Below are positions 43,456 to 51,875 of a DNA stretch of 64,000 bases, one piece after another (the stretch's first letter is position 1; each line of letters starts with the position of its first letter). The position numbers were made by a program, and so were the translations under genes. A model generated the notes under the pieces. The model was not told the origin of the DNA, ran no database searches, and saw only the letters and a list, made by a program, of their open reading frames with translations. The DNA is from Pusillimonas minor (GTDB lineage: Bacteria > Pseudomonadota > Gammaproteobacteria > Burkholderiales > Burkholderiaceae_B). The DNA lies in contig NZ_JACJUU010000002.1 in NCBI RefSeq assembly GCF_014237865.1, positions 1 through 64,000 of the forward strand, written 5' to 3'.

Positions 43456-44349
43456 ATGATCTGGAATTTCACCAAAATGCATGGCGCCGGCAACGACTTT
43501 GTCGTTCTTGACGGCGTCCGACAACCTATCGAAATGACCCCAGAGCGCGCTCGCGCCCTGGCCGACCGCCACTTTGGCGTGGGCGCAGACCAGTTGTTGC
43601 TGGTCGAAAACCCAAGCCACCCCGAGGCCGATTTCAGATACCGGGTCTTTAATGCAGACGGCAGTGAAGTCGAGCACTGCGGCAATGGCGCCCGCTGCTT
43701 TGTGCGCTTTGTCCACGAGCAAGGACTGTCGCGCCGAAACCCGTTGCGCGCAGAAATATGCACCGGGCTCATTACCCTGAATGAATCTGAAACCGGGGAA
43801 GTGACTGTCGATATGGGGCAAACCCGCTTTCAGCCTGCTGATGTCCACTTCATGACGCGCGGGCTGGTCAATGCCCCGCTGCATCACGACACGCTATGGA
43901 CACTGCCCCTGCCCGATGGCGACAGCGTCGATATTTCACTGGTCGCCATTTCCAACCCGCATGCGGTTCAGGTGGTCGACAATGTCGATACCGCGCCAGT
44001 CGCCACGGTGGGCCCCATCATCGAATCGCATCCACGGTTCACCCAACGCATCAATGCCGGGTTCATGCAAGTCGTCGACCGTCACACCATCAAGCTTCGC
44101 GTCTATGAGCGCGGGGCCGGCGAAACACTGGCCTGCGGCACAGGCGCCTGCGCCGCCGCGGTTGCCGGCATTCGTCGCGGGCTGCTCGACAGCCCCGTGG
44201 CTGTACACACCCGGGGCGGGCTGCTAACCATTGCCTGGGACGGCGACAGCCTGCAAATGACGGGCCCCGCCACCACTGTGTTTACCGGCCAGATCGACAT
44301 TGATAAGCTTACGCAAAATTATTTACAAAAGGATGCTGCCACGCCATGA
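43456..44349 (+). CDS. dapF: Diaminopimelate epimerase
   Basis: A 297-residue cofactor-free epimerase in lysine and peptidoglycan synthesis, converting LL- to meso-diaminopimelate. Both catalytic cysteines are seen: Cys in [16 protein letters not shown] (about residue 75) and in [14 protein letters not shown] (about residue 224). It begins [16 protein letters not shown]. It overlaps the DUF484 gene by 4 bp, a conserved dapF-DUF484-xerC order. Confidence 0.95.
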   Translation: MIWNFTKMHGAGNDFVVLDGVRQPIEMTPERARALADRHFGVGADQLLLVENPSHPEADFRYRVFNADGSEVEHCGNGARCFVRFVHEQGLSRRNPLRAEICTGLITLNESETGEVTVDMGQTRFQPADVHFMTRGLVNAPLHHDTLWTLPLPDGDSVDISLVAISNPHAVQVVDNVDTAPVATVGPIIESHPRFTQRINAGFMQVVDRHTIKLRVYERGAGETLACGTGACAAAVAGIRRGLLDSPVAVHTRGGLLTIAWDGDSLQMTGPATTVFTGQIDIDKLTQNYLQKDAATP

Positions 44350-45014
44350 CGACAACCCACCTGAGCGCCGACGAGGTCGCCCTGTTTCTGCGCGAGAACC
44401 CCGGCTTTTTTCATGAGCATGCAGACGTTTTCGCCGACCTGCGGGTACCCCACCCTCACGAAACCCGTGCCATCTCGCTGGGCGAGCGCCAGATTCTTAC
44501 GCTTCGCGCCAAAGCCAAAGACCTCGAATGGAAACTGTCCGGGCTGATCAATAACGCATCAGGGAATGAAAAAATCAGTCGCACCCTGACGGCCTGGTGC
44601 GCCCGCATGCTGGCCGAACCCGATGCCGAGAAAATACCGGCACACATCATTGACAGCCTGGCCAGCTTGTTCGAACTGCCTGACACCACCCTGCGACTCT
44701 GGGAGGGCGGCACCAAGGTGCCTGAGCGCTTCACGCAAGACGTATCAGACGACATCCGGCAGTGGGCGCAGGCACTTCCCAACCCTTACTGCGGGCCAAC
44801 CGAAGGCCATGCGGTGTCGGCCTGGCTGGGCGACAATGCACAATCGATGGCGGTCGTCCCATTGCGCGACCCCGCATCGGGCAAACTGCTGGGGTTGCTG
44901 GTGATCGGGTCCGCCGAAGCCGATCGTTTCGAACCCGACATGGGAACGGCCTTCCTGGAAATTATTGGTGAGCTGTCAGCCTCGGCACTGACCCGCCTGC
45001 TTGACCCGCACTGA
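44346..45014 (+). CDS. DUF484 family protein
   Basis: A 222-residue protein with the DUF484 opening ([27 protein letters not shown]), a short predicted coiled region ([17 protein letters not shown]) and a GAF-like C-terminal domain ([21 protein letters not shown]). The function is unknown. The gene is typically placed between dapF and xerC in proteobacteria, and here overlaps both neighbours. Confidence 0.87.
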   Translation: MTTTHLSADEVALFLRENPGFFHEHADVFADLRVPHPHETRAISLGERQILTLRAKAKDLEWKLSGLINNASGNEKISRTLTAWCARMLAEPDAEKIPAHIIDSLASLFELPDTTLRLWEGGTKVPERFTQDVSDDIRQWAQALPNPYCGPTEGHAVSAWLGDNAQSMAVVPLRDPASGKLLGLLVIGSAEADRFEPDMGTAFLEIIGELSASALTRLLDPH

Positions 45015-46039
45015 TGAGCACGGCCGAACCGGTTAACCGCTGGCTGCAGTACCTGGCGTCTGAACGGCGTTACTCGGCGCACACCATCAGCGGTTACCGG
45101 CAAGACCTCTTTCTGCTGCAAAACCTTTATCCCGACACGCCCTTAAACCAGCTTTCAAACGGGCAACTGCGGCAAGCGGTTGCCCGTTTGCACAGCGAGG
45201 GTCACAAGCCCCGCAGCCTGGCCCGGGCCCTGGCGGCCTGGCGAGGGTTCTACCAATGGTGGGCACCGCAAATCGGCCTGGCCCACAACCCGGCCACCGA
45301 CATCCGCGCACCAAAAATCCCCAGGTCACTGCCCAAAGCGCTTTCTGTCGAGCAAACACAAGTATTGCTCGACAGGCCCAACCTGCCGGCGCCCCACACA
45401 CCCATCGAGTGCCGCGATCAGGCCATGTTTGAAGTGCTGTATTCGGCCGGCTTACGGCTGTCAGAACTGACCAGCCTGGACACGCACTATGTGCACACAA
45501 CGCAGTACACGTCGGGCAGCTGGCTGCAGCTTGCCGACGCCGAGGTCGTGGTAACCGGGAAAGGCGGCAAAACGCGGCACGCGCCCTTGGGCCGGCAAGC
45601 CATTGCCGCCCTTGAACGCTGGCTGGCCTTGCGTGCAGACATGCTCAAGCCCCAAACCGGCCTGACCCCTGGTGATCGGGCGGCATTGTTTTTGGGCGAG
45701 CGCGGAAAAAGAATTTCAGGGCGTGTGGTACAGCTTCAGCTGAACAAGCTGGCCCAGCTGGCGGGGTTGCCCGTTAATGTGCACCCGCACAGCTTAAGAC
45801 ACAGCTTTGCCAGCCATTTGTTGCAATCGGCGCAAGATTTGCGCGCCGTGCAAGAGCTGCTGGGTCATGCCAATATTGCCACGACGCAAATTTATACGCG
45901 TCTGGATTTTCAGCATTTAGCCAAGGTTTACGACCAGGCACACCCGCGGGCAAGCCGCCGGCACAACAACACAAGCGGTACGTCGGCAGCCGAGGTTACG
46001 GCTTCAGCGAAAAAATCAACTGACCCGCGTTCCACTTGA
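45014..46039 (+). CDS. xerC: Tyrosine recombinase XerC
   Basis: A 341-residue site-specific recombinase that, with XerD, resolves chromosome dimers at dif. The N-terminal SAM-like domain (WLQYLASERRYSAHTISGYRQDL) precedes the catalytic domain with Arg in AGLRLSELT, Lys in VTGKGGKTR, HSLRHSF (His, Arg), LGHANIATTQIYT (His and nucleophile Tyr). The C-terminal tail is longer than usual, ends in low-complexity residues and overlaps the convergent znuA-like gene by 44 bp. No mobile element context is seen. Confidence 0.92.
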   Translation: MSTAEPVNRWLQYLASERRYSAHTISGYRQDLFLLQNLYPDTPLNQLSNGQLRQAVARLHSEGHKPRSLARALAAWRGFYQWWAPQIGLAHNPATDIRAPKIPRSLPKALSVEQTQVLLDRPNLPAPHTPIECRDQAMFEVLYSAGLRLSELTSLDTHYVHTTQYTSGSWLQLADAEVVVTGKGGKTRHAPLGRQAIAALERWLALRADMLKPQTGLTPGDRAALFLGERGKRISGRVVQLQLNKLAQLAGLPVNVHPHSLRHSFASHLLQSAQDLRAVQELLGHANIATTQIYTRLDFQHLAKVYDQAHPRASRRHNNTSGTSAAEVTASAKKSTDPRST

Positions 46040-46976
46040 ACATTCCCAGATACGTTCCGGCGGGGCGATCAGTTACGTCTAGGGTATCTGCGTAAAGCGT
46101 TCCACCCACTTTGGCCCCTGTTTCGCGCGCAATCTGGTTGATCACCCGCGACGACAGCGCTTTTTCGGTAAACAGTGCCGCACTTTTGGTTTTCTTGATT
46201 TCGCGAATCAAACGTGCAATGTCGCGCGCGGAAGGTTCAGCGTCCGATGCCAGACCGGCAACGGAAACAAAAGTAATGTCATATGCCTGCCCGAAGTAGC
46301 CGAAGGCGTCGTGCGGCGTAACGACCTTGCGCCGCTCTACGGGTATGGCCGCCAGCGACTGCCGGATTTCGTTATGGAGCTTTTCCATTTCGGTCACATA
46401 AATATCGGCGCGAGCCTGATAACCCGCCCGATTAACCGGATCGACCCGCGACAGGCCGTTGGCGATATTGCGAGCGTACTTTACGCCGTTCTGGAGGTCT
46501 TGCCAGGCATGTGGATCGACGGACGCTGCGCCGTCGGCCTTGTCGTCGTGCCCGTGCGAATGCCCATGGTCGTGGTCGTGGTCCAGTTGACGCGGGGTGA
46601 CGCCGGTCGAGGCCACAATTTCATGCCCGTTGAACCCGGACGCACGCAAGAGCCGGGGCATCCAGGCCTCGAACCCCAGACCGTTCATCACCACAACATT
46701 GGCCTCGGCCAGCACGCGACTGTCGGATGCCGATGGCTCATGCGAATGCGCGTCGGCATTGGGGCCGATCAGGGTCGTGACCTGAACGTTTTCGCCACCG
46801 ATCACCTTAACCATGTCACCCAGGATGGAGAAGCTGGCAACGACCTTCAAGGGTTCGGCAGTCGCCGACAACGGGGCTGCCAACGCCGCAGCCAGTAAGC
46901 CCAGGCCTACCGCGCAAAGCCGTCGTAAACGTGCAAACCCGGCTTGTCCGGGCACCCCACCAGCGTTTAAAAACAT
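45996..46976 (-). CDS. znuA: ZnuA-like metal ABC transporter substrate-binding protein
   Basis: A 326-residue periplasmic cluster A-I metal-binding protein. Its signal peptide ends near SATAEP, then VVASFSILGDMVKVIGGENV and LIGPNADAHSHEP supply the first His ligand. A His/Asp-rich loop (DHDHDHGHSHGHDDK, residues about 130-145), typical of zinc carriers, is followed by DPHAWQD and TPHDAFGYFGQAY. ATG at 46976 follows GAAGAGG, whereas an earlier GTG lacks this. Zinc is favoured over manganese because of the loop and the adjacent Zur. Confidence 0.88.
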   Translation of the reverse strand: MFLNAGGVPGQAGFARLRRLCAVGLGLLAAALAAPLSATAEPLKVVASFSILGDMVKVIGGENVQVTTLIGPNADAHSHEPSASDSRVLAEANVVVMNGLGFEAWMPRLLRASGFNGHEIVASTGVTPRQLDHDHDHGHSHGHDDKADGAASVDPHAWQDLQNGVKYARNIANGLSRVDPVNRAGYQARADIYVTEMEKLHNEIRQSLAAIPVERRKVVTPHDAFGYFGQAYDITFVSVAGLASDAEPSARDIARLIREIKKTKSAALFTEKALSSRVINQIARETGAKVGGTLYADTLDVTDRPAGTYLGMFKWNAGQLIFSLKP

Positions 46977-46996
46977 AACCACCCTCTTCACTTAAC

Positions 46997-47893
46997 CTAA
47001 TTGGGAATTGACGCCATATGCCGACGACGCGCCCGTGCCTGGCGGGCAGCCTGCAACAACCCACCTTGCGGCCCGGCGCACAGCGAGACAAAGTAAAACA
47101 AGCCCGCCGAAAGAATAATGGCCGCAGATGCGGGCACATTGACGTAGTACGAAACCAGCAAACCCACATACGCGGATGCCGCCCCCACGCACCCGGAAAA
47201 AATCATTTGCGCGCCAACCGACCTGACCCAGAAGCGGGCTGCAGCTGCCGGCAGCATCATGATGCCCACCACCATGAGCGTGCCCAACACCTGAAACCCC
47301 GACACCAGCGTCAGCACAAGCAAAAACAAAAACACCAGATAACTGATCGAACCATGGCCACGCTCAGCACGCAAAAACCCGGGATCCAGGCATTCGGCAA
47401 CCAACGCCCGAAAGATCAGGGCCAGCACGATCAGCGTGACACTGGCCGTTACGGTAACCAGGAGCAAGGCATTGTCATCCAGCCCAAGCACGCTACCAAA
47501 CAAGACATGGATCAAGTCCATGTTCGAGCCCCGTAACGAGACCAGCAACACCCCAAGGCCCAGCGACACCAGATGAAAGGCAGCAAAACTGGCATCTTCG
47601 CGCTGGGGCGTTAACCGGGACACCAATCCGGCCAACCCCGCCACCAACAGGCCGGTCACCACGCCCCCCAATGCCATGGCCCACAATGACAGGCCCGCAA
47701 CCATGAAGCCTACCGCCACACCGGGCAGAATCGCGTGCGCCATCGCGTCGGCCATGAGACTGACACGTCGCAAAATAAGAAACACACCTAACGGGCCAGC
47801 GGCAAACGCCAGCGAAAACGAGCCCGCCAGCGCCCTTCGCATGAAGGCAAACTCGATAAAGGGCGAGACCAACACCTCGAACACGCCGTTCAC
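46997..47893 (-). CDS. znuB: ZnuB-like metal ABC transporter permease
   Basis: A 298-residue ABC-3-family permease with about eight hydrophobic helices. It has FMRRALAGSFSLAFAAGPLGVFLILRRVSLMADAMAHAILPGVAVGF at the start. It begins with GTG at 47893, overlapping the ATPase stop (GTGA), so the two are coupled. The C-terminal tail is basic. It is the channel for the metal delivered by the ZnuA-like protein, whose gene follows 20 bp later. Confidence 0.88.
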   Translation of the reverse strand: MNGVFEVLVSPFIEFAFMRRALAGSFSLAFAAGPLGVFLILRRVSLMADAMAHAILPGVAVGFMVAGLSLWAMALGGVVTGLLVAGLAGLVSRLTPQREDASFAAFHLVSLGLGVLLVSLRGSNMDLIHVLFGSVLGLDDNALLLVTVTASVTLIVLALIFRALVAECLDPGFLRAERGHGSISYLVFLFLLVLTLVSGFQVLGTLMVVGIMMLPAAAARFWVRSVGAQMIFSGCVGAASAYVGLLVSYYVNVPASAAIILSAGLFYFVSLCAGPQGGLLQAARQARARRRHMASIPN

Positions 47894-48606
47894 AGGTAGT
47901 CTCCCGCACACAAATGGCGCGCAAAATGCAGGTTCTCGGGCGTGAGCACTTGATTTGTGTCGCCCCAACCCACCACTTGCCCGGCCAGCAACAACGCCTT
48001 CGGGAACAATGATCGCACCATATCGAGATCGTGCAATACGGCAATTACCGTACGCCCCTCGGTGTTCCATTGGTGCAGCAGCGCCAGCAGGTCTTCGGTC
48101 GTGTGGGTATCGACGGCGGCAAACGGCTCGTCGAGAATCAGCACCTGGGCGTCGTGCAGCATCAGCCGGGCAAACAGCGCCCGCTGCAACTGCCCGCCAG
48201 ACAGCGTCCCGATAATGCGACGACCAAAATCGGCCAGGCCCACGGTTTCGAGGGCGTGTTGAACGCGGTCGTGCTCGGCCGTCGATACACGGCGCCACCA
48301 CCCCACCCTGCGCCATGCGCCCATGGCGACCAGGTCGTAAACGGTGATGGGAAACGTCTTGTCGAGATCGCCCACTTGCGGCAAGCAGGCCACCTTGCCG
48401 TCAACATTGGCGGCCAGCCGGATCGTACCGCGCACCGGGCTTAATACCCCCATAAGGCCCTTCACCAGGGTGGATTTACCGGCCCCGTTCGGGCCCACCA
48501 GCGCCGTCAATGATCCTCGCTCGAAGGTGCCCGTGACATCGCGCACAGCAATACGGTCTCGCCAACCCAGCGAAACGTGGTCCAGTTCAATAACGGGGGA
48601 GGTCAC
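47890..48606 (-). CDS. znuC: ZnuC-like metal ABC transporter ATP-binding protein
   Basis: A 238-residue ATPase with Walker A GPNGAGKST, signature LSGGQLQRALFARLM, Walker B VLILDEPFAAVD and switch His in VLHDLD. It energises uptake through the ZnuB-like permease. It starts 4 bp after a tiny membrane protein gene. The operon is read from the Zur-box promoter at 48.8 kb. Confidence 0.9.
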   Translation of the reverse strand: MTSPVIELDHVSLGWRDRIAVRDVTGTFERGSLTALVGPNGAGKSTLVKGLMGVLSPVRGTIRLAANVDGKVACLPQVGDLDKTFPITVYDLVAMGAWRRVGWWRRVSTAEHDRVQHALETVGLADFGRRIIGTLSGGQLQRALFARLMLHDAQVLILDEPFAAVDTHTTEDLLALLHQWNTEGRTVIAVLHDLDMVRSLFPKALLLAGQVVGWGDTNQVLTPENLHFARHLCAGDYL

Positions 48607-48610
48607 GACC

Positions 48611-48757
48611 CTACCACCACTGCATGGCCCAACCGGTCAGTGCCCACAGCGCAAGCACAACCAGGGCAACGCGCCACAGGCGGTCGAGACCCGACAACAA
48701 AATTGCCGAGCCGCGATAAGCGCCTTGTTTGCGCACAGCGCGCGAGAAAACAGACAT
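48611..48757 (-). CDS. 48-residue single-helix membrane protein, first gene of the zinc-uptake operon
   Basis: From ATG at 48757 the frame reads a basic N-terminus (SVFSRAVRKQGAYRGSAILL) followed by one hydrophobic helix (VALVVLALWALTGWAMQWW). It ends 4 bp before znuC and begins about 35 bp after the Zur box, so by position it is transcribed with the transporter. No strong ribosome site is visible. I do not recognise a family. It may be a small accessory of the transporter or a non-conserved frame. Confidence 0.5.
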   Translation of the reverse strand: MSVFSRAVRKQGAYRGSAILLSGLDRLWRVALVVLALWALTGWAMQWW

Positions 48758-48790
48758 AATAAGAGACAGGAAGAACCACTTGGCCAGAAG

Positions 48791-48809
48791 GGTTATGTTA
48801 TAACATACC
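48791..48809. promoter_or_regulatory. Zur-box-like palindrome between zur and the zinc-uptake operon
   Basis: GGTTATGTTATAACATACC contains the perfect 14-bp palindrome TATGTTATAACATA, matching the known proteobacterial Zur operator core (TGTTATANNATAACA type). It lies 17 bp before the zur ATG and 34 bp before the small ORF of the opposite operon. It also contains -10-like sequences (TATAAC, TAACAT) for both directions, so Zur-Zn could repress both. Confidence 0.8.
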
Positions 48810-48825
48810 GCGGCCAACCCATACT

Positions 48826-49341
48826 ATGCCACGCAAAGCCACCACACCTGCCGCACAAATCGCGGCGCAACTCGACACCGCCGAAACCCTGTGCAACCAG
48901 CGGGGAAGGCGCCTGACGCCCATTCGTCGCAAAGTGCTCGAAATTCTGTTACGCCGCCAGCGCAGCGTAAAGGCTTACGAGCTGCTTGAAGAAATTCGCG
49001 AAGTACAACCCGGCGCAGCCCCCCCCACGGTTTACCGCGCCCTCGATTTCCTTATTGCCGAAGGCCTGATCCACCGGCTTGATGCCGTTAACGCCTGGGC
49101 TGCGTGCATGGACGCTGCCGGCGACCCGCACGACATTCTGGTCATTTGCACCGAATGCGGCGCCGTCGCCGAATTCAGCGACCCGGTACTGCACCGCCAG
49201 CTGGCCAAAAAAGTAGCCGGCGCGGGGTTCGTACTCGACCACCACGAAACTGAGTTAAGGGCCCTGTGCAACCCGTGCCACCAAAAAACGCATGCGCACC
49301 CGTCCGCCGAAAAAGCGGCCCACAAACACGCCCATCAGTAG
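48826..49341 (+). CDS. zur: Fur-family zinc uptake regulator Zur
   Basis: A 171-residue metalloregulator. The winged helix (RGRRLTPIRRKVLEILL, SVKAYELLEEIREVQPGAAPPTVYRALDFL) is followed by a metal-binding dimerisation domain with two CxxC pairs (CTECG, CNPC) and His residues (DPHD, LDHHETEL). The tail is His-rich (HAHPSAEKAAHKHAHQ). Placement beside a ZnuABC-like operon and a Zur-type palindrome supports Zur over Fur. It lacks a visible ribosome site. Confidence 0.9.
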   Translation: MPRKATTPAAQIAAQLDTAETLCNQRGRRLTPIRRKVLEILLRRQRSVKAYELLEEIREVQPGAAPPTVYRALDFLIAEGLIHRLDAVNAWAACMDAAGDPHDILVICTECGAVAEFSDPVLHRQLAKKVAGAGFVLDHHETELRALCNPCHQKTHAHPSAEKAAHKHAHQ

Positions 49342-49516
49342 TTACCCGAAGCCCCGTTTTTTCTTTTAAATACAACGACTAACACAAAAGTTTGCTCTTC
49401 CGCTCGTGCTGTGATGTAATCGCACGTTGATTATTTTTCCGCGCGGTACAGAATAAAGTCGTAGTCGCTTCGCAAGCGCTTTGCAATATTCAGGCCGCGA
49501 CTTGTGAGCTTTACAA

Positions 49517-50614
49517 ATGAATACCGCAGTAAAAATCGACAAAATGGTGCCTGTCACCATTCTTACCGGGTTTCTGGGTGCCGGCAAAACCACTTTGCTC
49601 AAGCGCGTGCTGTCCGAAAACCACGGTCAGCGCATTGCCGTCATCGAAAACGAATTCGGGCCCGAAAGCATCGATAACGAGCTGCTGGTCCAGGAAAGCG
49701 ACGAACAAATCATCGAGCTCAGCAATGGCTGCGTTTGCTGCACCGTACGCGGCGACCTGCAACGCACCCTGAACGAACTGCGCACCAAGCGCGAAGCCGG
49801 CGACATCAAGTTTGACCGCATCGTGCTCGAAACCACCGGCATGGCCAACCCCGGCCCCGTGTGCCAAACGTTCTTCATGGACGACGACATTGCCGACTAC
49901 TACCGTCTTGACGCCGTTATTACGGTTGTTGACGCCAAGCACGGCATGGAAACGCTCGACCAGCAAGAAGAAGCGCAAAAACAGGTCGGGTTCGCGGACC
50001 GCATCCTGGTCTCGAAAAAAGACCTGGTCACCGAAGACGAATACCAGACGCTGCGCGCGCGCATTGTCCGCATCAACCCACGCGCGCCCATCAAGCCCGT
50101 GCACTTCGGCGAAGCCGACATCCGCGAAGTCCTCGATATCAGCGGGTTCAACCTGAACACCATTCTGGATATCGACCCCGACTTTCTTGCCGCCGAGCAT
50201 CCCGACGCAGCACACGATCACGACCATGGTCACGACCACGCATGCGACGAACACTGCCATCACGACCACGATCATGGCCACGGTCATGGTCATGGCCACC
50301 ATCACGCGCATCACAACGACGACATCGGCGCCTTCGTCTATCGCTCGAATAAAGCCTTCGACCCCGAACGCCTGGAAGAATTTCTGGGCGGTATTGTGCA
50401 GGTCTACGGGCCCGACCTTCTGCGTTACAAAGGCATTCTGTTTATTAAAGGCATCAATCGCCGCATGCTGTTCCAGGGCGTGCACATGATGATGGGTGCC
50501 GAACCTGGCAAAGCCTGGCTCGCCAACGAAAAGCCCAATACCAAAATGGTATTCATCGGGCGCAAGCTCCCTGAGGACATCTTCCGTCAGGGCCTCGATA
50601 ACTGTCTTGCCTGA
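49517..50614 (+). CDS. COG0523/CobW-family GTPase, putative zinc metallochaperone
   Basis: A 365-residue G3E-family P-loop GTPase. It has Walker A GFLGAGKTT, the metal-binding GCVCC motif in ELSNGCVCCTVRGDLQ, Walker B region VVDAKHGM and the guanine-specificity block SKKDLV. A very His-rich loop (residues about 233-272, HDHDHGHDH type) precedes the CobW C-terminal domain. Homologues near Zur regulons (YeiR/ZigA group) deliver zinc during scarcity. It stands alone 175 bp after zur and 36 bp before dksA. No second Zur palindrome was found ahead of it. Confidence 0.88.
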   Translation: MNTAVKIDKMVPVTILTGFLGAGKTTLLKRVLSENHGQRIAVIENEFGPESIDNELLVQESDEQIIELSNGCVCCTVRGDLQRTLNELRTKREAGDIKFDRIVLETTGMANPGPVCQTFFMDDDIADYYRLDAVITVVDAKHGMETLDQQEEAQKQVGFADRILVSKKDLVTEDEYQTLRARIVRINPRAPIKPVHFGEADIREVLDISGFNLNTILDIDPDFLAAEHPDAAHDHDHGHDHACDEHCHHDHDHGHGHGHGHHHAHHNDDIGAFVYRSNKAFDPERLEEFLGGIVQVYGPDLLRYKGILFIKGINRRMLFQGVHMMMGAEPGKAWLANEKPNTKMVFIGRKLPEDIFRQGLDNCLA

Positions 50615-50650
50615 CCGTCAGTTTCGACGTTTCATTTTTAGGGGTACACC

Positions 50651-51100
50651 ATGGCCACGAAGTCAGCCACCACCAAAGAAGAAGCTCAAACCAAGTTGCT
50701 CACCGAAAAAGAGCTCTTGGCCATGCCCGAGTCTGACTACATGAACGAGGCTCAACTGGCCTTCTTCAAGCACCGGCTAAAGCAGCTCGAGCAAGAAATT
50801 CTTACCAACGCCGACATCACCACCGAGCATCTGCGTGAAACGCAGTTTGTGCCCGACCCTGCCGACCGCGCCACCATCGAAGAAGAGCACGCACTCGAAC
50901 TGCGCACGCGCGATCGCGAACGCAAGCTGCTCAAGAAGGTTCAGCAATCGCTGACCCTGATCGAGAGCGGTACCTACGGTTGGTGCGAAGAAACCGGCGA
51001 GCCCATTGGTATCCCCCGCCTGCTGGCCCGCCCCACCGCTACGCTGTCGCTCGAAGCCCAAGAACGTCGGGAAATGCGCCAGAAGCTCTACGGCGACTGA
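50651..51100 (+). CDS. dksA: DksA, RNA-polymerase-binding transcription factor with a degenerate zinc finger
   Basis: A 149-residue secondary-channel factor that works with ppGpp. The coiled coil ends in the tip aspartates of FVPDPADRATIEEE (Asp69, Asp72). Of the four zinc-finger cysteines only Cys112 (GWCEETG) remains; the others are Thr115, Ser133 and Ala136. The fold should be zinc-independent, like Pseudomonas DksA2. It sits beside zinc-homeostasis genes and ahead of hslVU. The N-terminal extension (ATKSATTKEEAQTKL) is typical of Burkholderiales DksA. Confidence 0.92.
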   Translation: MATKSATTKEEAQTKLLTEKELLAMPESDYMNEAQLAFFKHRLKQLEQEILTNADITTEHLRETQFVPDPADRATIEEEHALELRTRDRERKLLKKVQQSLTLIESGTYGWCEETGEPIGIPRLLARPTATLSLEAQERREMRQKLYGD

Positions 51101-51181
51101 CCTCTGCTCTGCGCAGGCCGCCCTGCTTTTACGCCTCGCGCAAGCAACGTAAGGGCCGGGCCAACGCGCTTTCGCATCATC

Positions 51182-51210
51182 AGCCATCGCAGACGCGATG
51201 GCTTTTTTTT
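51182..51210 (+). terminator. Intrinsic terminator after dksA
   Basis: AGCCATCGC (51182-51190) and GCGATGGCT (51195-51203) form a perfect 9-bp stem with loop AGAC, followed by eight T residues. It isolates the dksA transcript from hslVU. Confidence 0.9.
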
Positions 51211-51281
51211 GCCTGCCAGAGCAGCCGCGGTAGCGCGTCGGGGAACAGGCCAACACAGAAACGCCTCGTAACCTGCAACGG

Positions 51282-51309
51282 CTTGAACTCTGGCCCCCCG
51301 CCCCCACTT
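51282..51309 (+). promoter_or_regulatory. Sigma-32 (RpoH)-type heat-shock promoter for hslVU
   Basis: CTTGAAC (51282-51288) and CCCCACTT (51302-51309) are separated by 13 bp, close to the heat-shock consensus CTTGAAA-N13-15-CCCCATNT. It lies 23 bp before the hslV ATG, consistent with known heat control of HslVU. Start and spacing were read by eye. Confidence 0.72.
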
Positions 51310-51331
51310 AATCAAATCAAGGGGAAAATCC

Positions 51332-51865
51332 ATGGAACAATTTCACGCTACAACCATTATTTGCGTTCGTCGAGGCAACCAGGTTGCTATTGGCGGCGAC
51401 GGCCAGGTTACCCTGGGCAACATCGTTTTCAAGGGCACGGCGCGCAAAATCAGGCGTCTGTATCACGACCGCGTACTGGCAGGCTTTGCGGGCGCCACCG
51501 CCGATGCTTTCACGCTGCAAGAGCGCTTCGAGGGCAAACTTGAAAAGCACCAAGGTAACCTGATGCGCGCTGCCGTCGAACTCACCCGCGACTGGCGCAC
51601 CGACCGGGTATTGCGTCGCCTCGAGGCCATGTTAATTGTGGCCGATGCAGATCATTCTTTGGTCTTAAGCGGCAATGGCGACGTGCTCGAACCCGAACAC
51701 GGCCTGGCCGCCATCGGTTCGGGCGGTGCTTATGCGCAATCTGCCGCACTGGCCCTGCTTAAAAATACCGATCTGCCCCCTGCAGACATCGTCAAGAAAT
51801 CACTCGAGATCGCGGGCGATTTGTGTATTTACACAAACCAGAACCACGTCATCGAGACGCTTTAA
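51332..51865 (+). CDS. hslV: ATP-dependent protease subunit HslV
   Basis: The 177-residue proteasome-like peptidase. The short propeptide MEQFHA is removed to expose the N-terminal Thr nucleophile of [37 protein letters not shown] is also typical. AAGGGG precedes ATG. It forms a dodecamer that degrades unfolded proteins with the HslU ATPase encoded 10 bp downstream. Confidence 0.96.
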   Translation: MEQFHATTIICVRRGNQVAIGGDGQVTLGNIVFKGTARKIRRLYHDRVLAGFAGATADAFTLQERFEGKLEKHQGNLMRAAVELTRDWRTDRVLRRLEAMLIVADADHSLVLSGNGDVLEPEHGLAAIGSGGAYAQSAALALLKNTDLPPADIVKKSLEIAGDLCIYTNQNHVIETL

Positions 51866-51875
51866 GAGAAACATT

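Noticed and set aside
45014-46039. Integrase of a mobile island
   Set aside because: The dapF-DUF484-xerC order and the sequence identify the housekeeping XerC; no attachment repeats or cargo were seen.
49511-50485. 324-codon minus-strand frame rich in Val/Met
   Set aside because: It is antisense to the COG0523 GTPase; its composition comes from the reversed His/Asp-rich codons.
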